Assembly (NCBI GenBank): GCA_003486725.1
Contig: DNGD01000070.1
Location: 1-8,447 of the forward strand
Source: Rhodospirillaceae bacterium
GTDB taxonomy: Bacteria > Pseudomonadota > Alphaproteobacteria > UBA9219
DNA length: 8,447 nucleotides
Direction: 5' to 3'
The translations under genes were made by a program, and so were the position numbers. The notes beneath the pieces were generated by a model, which searched no databases, was not told the DNA's origin, and worked only from the letters and a program-made list of their open reading frames with translations. Below are positions 6,856 to 8,447 of the stretch, piece after piece; within the stretch, counting starts at the first letter, position 1, and the number at the start of each line of letters is the position of its first letter.

Positions 6856-6861
6856 CTCCTT
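6856..6861 (-). promoter_or_regulatory. Strong ribosome binding site for tadG
   Basis: AAGGAG lies 8 nt before the tadG ATG, within the 17-nt gap after the preceding pseudopilin gene. It fixes the tadG start and is much stronger than the binding sites of the two upstream genes, suggesting that tadG is translated independently rather than by coupling. Confidence 0.7.
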
Positions 6862-6864
6862 ACA

Positions 6865-7449
6865 TTAAATTGGTGGCGTAATAAGGGGGCTTAAGCGCGG
6901 TTTGTAAATGGCGACGCGATACAAATCGCCTGCGGACAAAGGCCCTGCATTCAAGAACATCGGCTCGAACGTGTAGAACACTTCCGCGATAATCACATTG
7001 TCGTTATCGTTGAGCGTGAGGCCGTTGGGCATATTAGGCGTCGCGCCGAGCACGCCAATCTTGCTACCGCGCACCAGCGTACCACCGCCAGCATATTGCC
7101 AGCTTATTTTTGTTGTCTCGCCCGTTGGTTTATACAGCGATGTTACGATAACGGTGCCTCTTACGCCGAACGGGAAGGGTTGCATCAGCTGTCCCGCCGC
7201 CAGAAAGATATTATCCAGGTCGTTTTTTGTGATCACTTCGGATTGGGTGACGATGTCCGTGACGGAATAGGCAATGCGGTCGACGCGCTGCGATACGATC
7301 ATCATATAAGCCGCATCCGAGCTGCCCAGTAGCATGGCCATCCAGATCGGAAGGGTCAGCGCAAACTCGACCGCGACCACGCCTTTGTCGCGAAGGGCGA
7401 GGGAGGAAAGGCCAAGGCGCGCCCAAAGCTGTTTAATTAAACGGTTCAT
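6865..7449 (-). CDS. TadE/TadF-like pseudopilin
   Basis: A 194-residue minor pseudopilin of the Tad pilus system. It has a short basic leader (MNRLIKQLWARLGL), then RDKG followed by VVAVEFALTLPIWMAML (residues 21-40). Gly23 with Glu at +5 and Phe at +6 matches the G|xxxxEF/Y cleavage site known for TadE and TadF, cut by the TadV/CpaA prepilin peptidase; the hydrophobic helix follows. The rest is a periplasmic beta-rich domain. Its position between tadE and tadG matches TadF in the classical tadE-tadF-tadG order, but sequence alone does not separate TadE from TadF, so I give no symbol. I chose ATG 7449, which overlaps the upstream gene by 17 nt. A TTG at 7479 would add ten residues (MFFPHVLWCA) with no good ribosome site and a longer overlap. 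No strong Shine-Dalgarno precedes 7449, so translation is probably coupled to tadE. Confidence 0.85.
   Translation of the reverse strand: MNRLIKQLWARLGLSSLALRDKGVVAVEFALTLPIWMAMLLGSSDAAYMMIVSQRVDRIAYSVTDIVTQSEVITKNDLDNIFLAAGQLMQPFPFGVRGTVIVTSLYKPTGETTKISWQYAGGGTLVRGSKIGVLGATPNMPNGLTLNDNDNVIIAEVFYTFEPMFLNAGPLSAGDLYRVAIYKPRLSPLITPPI
7431..7442. repeat. 12-bp perfect palindrome in the tadE/tadF overlap
   Basis: GTTTAATTAAAC is a perfect 12-bp palindrome. It contains the tadE TAA stop and codons 3 to 6 of the next gene. Both genes read through it in different frames, so coding constraint may explain it. Confidence 0.35.
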
Positions 7450-7969
7450 TGCGCACCACAATACGTGAGGAAAGAACAATAATTCTGTTTTCGTCGCCCA
7501 TCAGATTGCCGATAAGCGGTGTGAACATTTGCCAAGGATAGCTGATCGTATAAACAACGACCTCTCCGGCTGTACCAAGGCTTTCCGTGCCTTGTTCGGG
7601 CTGGCCAATATCGCTGAGGCTTCCATAGGCTGTGGAGGTCACCGTCAGCTTGGATGGATCCAGAAGCGGCGCAAGGCTGGCGACGCGTGTGTTCAAGACA
7701 TGCATCACGGTTTCAAGCTGTGTTTTGCCGGCGGCAATAAAACCTGTTTTAGCGGTGCGCGAGGCGTTATAGGTCGCGTTTTCCAACAAGTGGGTCGTCA
7801 GGAGCATCAGCGACATTTCCGTGATTCCGACGATGATAAAAATAAGCGCAGGGGCGATCAGTGCGAACTCGATCGCCGTCACGCCGCGCTCGTCCGTTTT
7901 GACGCGCAGGAAGAGCGCCTTGAATCGCTCCCATTTTGATTGACGTAAAATGTTCATAACCTGCTTCAT
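7433..7969 (-). CDS. tadE: TadE-like pseudopilin
   Basis: First gene of the three-gene tad operon; a 178-residue minor pseudopilin by the chosen start. After a basic leader (SKWERFKALFLRVKTDERG), the segment VTAIEFALIAPALIFIIVGI is the processed N-terminus and membrane helix. The Gly followed by Glu at +5 and Phe at +6 is the G|xxxxEF site of Tad pseudopilins. Next comes a typical TadE stretch, LLENATYNASRTAKTG, then a periplasmic domain. TadE proteins are needed for assembly of Flp pili at the inner membrane. The start is uncertain. An in-frame TGA at 7999-7997 limits it; candidates are TTG 7984, ATG 7969 and ATG 7957. None has an ideal ribosome site; AGGA eleven nt before ATG 7957 is the nearest. 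Any of them keeps the leader and cleavage site. It overlaps the next gene by 17 nt. Confidence 0.87.
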   Translation of the reverse strand: MKQVMNILRQSKWERFKALFLRVKTDERGVTAIEFALIAPALIFIIVGITEMSLMLLTTHLLENATYNASRTAKTGFIAAGKTQLETVMHVLNTRVASLAPLLDPSKLTVTSTAYGSLSDIGQPEQGTESLGTAGEVVVYTISYPWQMFTPLIGNLMGDENRIIVLSSRIVVRNEPFN

Positions 7970-8047
7970 CCTATTGTCGGTCAACGGTCTTCTTGTTCAT
8001 CACTACCATTGTGACACAGTATGTTTGACGTCTCCTTAAGTTCCTGT

Positions 8048-8097
8048 AGTATTTTCGGGATTCTTTACGCTGCCCTAAAGAAGCCCAGATTAAGCCC
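8048..8097 (-). promoter_or_regulatory. Candidate tad operon promoter with three 11-bp-phased GGGC elements
   Basis: On the - strand, GGGCTT (8097-8092), GGGCTT (8086-8081) and GGGC (8075-8072) recur every 11 bp, one helical turn. The last lies in AGGGCA (8076-8071). Seventeen nt further is AATACT (8053-8048), a fair -10. Tandem half-sites at 11-bp spacing ending over a poor -35 is the layout of promoters switched on by OmpR/PhoB-type response regulators. Transcription would begin near 8041, about 70-85 nt before the tadE start. The repeats are seen; the promoter and activator are inferred. Confidence 0.35.
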
Positions 8098-8100
8098 GAA
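8054..8100. repeat. Nested inverted repeats in the tad/phosphomutase intergenic region
   Basis: TTCGGG (8054-8059) pairs with CCCGAA (8095-8100). Inside it TTCTTTA (8061-8067) pairs with TAAAGAA (8076-8082) around an 8-nt loop. A GANTC site sits at each edge (GATTC 8059-8063, GAATC 8098-8102). It coincides with the 11-bp-phased GGGC elements, so the symmetry may belong to a protein-binding region rather than to RNA folding. The rest of the roughly 250-bp gap shows no gene. Confidence 0.4.
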
Positions 8101-8142
8101 TCATTCCTCGTGACAAATAAAGATGTTGCCGGTAAAAGCTTA

Positions 8143-8170
8143 AGAATTGCTTCGATTTTCGAACAATTCT
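8143..8170. promoter_or_regulatory. 12-bp imperfect inverted repeat, operator-like
   Basis: AGAATTG-C-TTCGA (8143-8155) pairs with TCGAA-CAATTCT (8159-8170): twelve base pairs with one unpaired C and a 3-nt centre. It lies just upstream of TATAAA (8174-8179), so it would cover roughly -16 to -43 of the phosphomutase promoter, the usual place for a repressor or activator site. It is poor as a terminator because no clear T-run follows on either strand. Confidence 0.45.
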
Positions 8171-8173
8171 GGA

Positions 8174-8179
8174 TATAAA
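8174..8179 (+). promoter_or_regulatory. Candidate -10 box for the phosphomutase gene
   Basis: TATAAA matches five of six bases of the sigma70 -10 consensus. No good -35 is found at 16-18 nt spacing (TTCGAT is the nearest), so an activator may be needed. A start of transcription near 8186 would put the in-frame ATG at 8179 outside the mRNA and supports the later start codon. Confidence 0.4.
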
Positions 8180-8207
8180 TGCGAAGTATCGCAAAAAAGA
8201 AAAGGCC

Positions 8208-8213
8208 AAAGGA
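8208..8213 (+). promoter_or_regulatory. Ribosome binding site deciding the phosphomutase start
   Basis: AAAGGA ends 4 nt before ATG 8218 but only 1 nt before ATG 8215, so of the two adjacent ATG codons the second is the better start. The in-frame ATG at 8179 has a weaker GGA of its own and would overlap the -10 box. Confidence 0.5.
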
Positions 8214-8217
8214 CATG

Positions 8218-8447
8218 ATGCAAGCCCACCAGTTTGATTCTGTGATTCTCCGTGAATATGATGTGCGTGGCACCGTGGGGAAGAATCTCCACACCGCCGA
8301 TGCGACAGCCTTGGGCTGCGCCTATGGCACGATGATCAGGCGCGCTGGCGGTAAAAAGGTCATGGTGGGCTATGATGGCCGCACGCATTCTCCGGCGATG
8401 GAAACGGCGCTGGTCGAAGGCTTGATGTCCACGGGGCTGGAGGTTTT
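8218..8447 (+). CDS. Phosphomannomutase/phosphoglucomutase, 3'-truncated by window edge
   Basis: N-terminal 76 residues of an alpha-D-phosphohexomutase, which interconverts hexose 1- and 6-phosphates (mannose and/or glucose) to supply nucleotide sugars for LPS, capsule or exopolysaccharide. Translated from the sequence: the family opening ILREYDVRGTVGKNL near residues 10-24, then GCAYGTMIRRAGGKKVMVGYDGR, where GYDGR..SP is the conserved strand leading to domain 1. The catalytic phosphoserine loop, sugar-specificity loop and phosphate-binding domain lie beyond the window. REYDVRG marks the PMM/PGM (AlgC/ManB-like) subgroup rather than GlmM. Start 8218 was chosen from the ribosome site; 8215 and 8179 are in-frame alternatives. 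It is divergent from tadE across a shared intergenic region. Sugar specificity cannot be told from this part, so no symbol is given. Confidence 0.88.
   Translation, partial: MQAHQFDSVILREYDVRGTVGKNLHTADATALGCAYGTMIRRAGGKKVMVGYDGRTHSPAMETALVEGLMSTGLEV

Noticed and set aside
7450..7479. TTG start at 7479 for the second pseudopilin
   Set aside because: It would lengthen the overlap with tadE to 47 nt and add an unusual leader; ATG 7449 gives a normal short basic leader.
7971..8294. - strand frame of 107 codons across the tad/phosphomutase gap
   Set aside because: It starts inside the phosphomutase gene, which has clear REYDVRG and GYDGR motifs on the other strand, and has no recognisable domain or good ribosome site.

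Overview
The window looks like a chromosomal segment of a flagellated alphaproteobacterium. The evidence is one long RelA/SpoT-type (p)ppGpp enzyme with the RFKD motif of bifunctional enzymes, a SciP/DUF1153 cell-cycle regulator (a family essentially confined to Alphaproteobacteria), flagellar export genes fliI and fliJ, Tad-type pilus genes, and methylation-type GANTC sites that are sparse overall but clustered near some gene starts. I cannot place it to genus. No mobile element, CRISPR array, tRNA or rRNA is visible, and coding density is high, with no gene-free gap above 300 bases.

Left half, + strand (1-4880): the 3' part of rsh, then fliI, fliJ, ubiA and a METTL20-like protein lysine methyltransferase. 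Gaps are 66, 13 and 3 nt, then a 4-nt ATGA overlap, so fliI to the methyltransferase is probably one transcript. It joins flagellar type III export (FliI ATPase and FliJ coiled coil) to ubiquinone synthesis (UbiA) and to a methyltransferase whose family modifies the electron-transfer flavoprotein that feeds ubiquinone.

Middle (4881-5404): a GC-rich palindrome of the kind dispersed in alphaproteobacterial intergenic regions separates the methyltransferase from the convergent sciP gene. SciP is the small antagonist of the master regulator CtrA. Upstream of sciP is a near-consensus CtrA box, next to weak sigma70-like elements, a small hairpin, and the terminator hairpin of the preceding pilus operon.

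Right half, - strand (7969 down to 5405): three tightly packed genes in the order tadE, tadE/tadF-like, tadG. The first two encode pseudopilins with a visible G|xxxxEF processing site; the third encodes a membrane-anchored von Willebrand A protein. No major pilin, secretion ATPase, secretin or prepilin peptidase is in the window.

Right edge: a divergent intergenic region of about 250 bp separates tadE from a phosphomannomutase/phosphoglucomutase gene cut off by the window end. It holds three GCCC elements repeated every 11 bp, nested inverted repeats, a 12-bp inverted repeat placed like an operator, and part of a cluster of five GANTC sites.

I see no clearly new biological system. The most interesting signals are regulatory: the possible CtrA-SciP circuit, the GANTC clustering, and the organised tad/phosphomutase intergenic region. 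All were read by eye.
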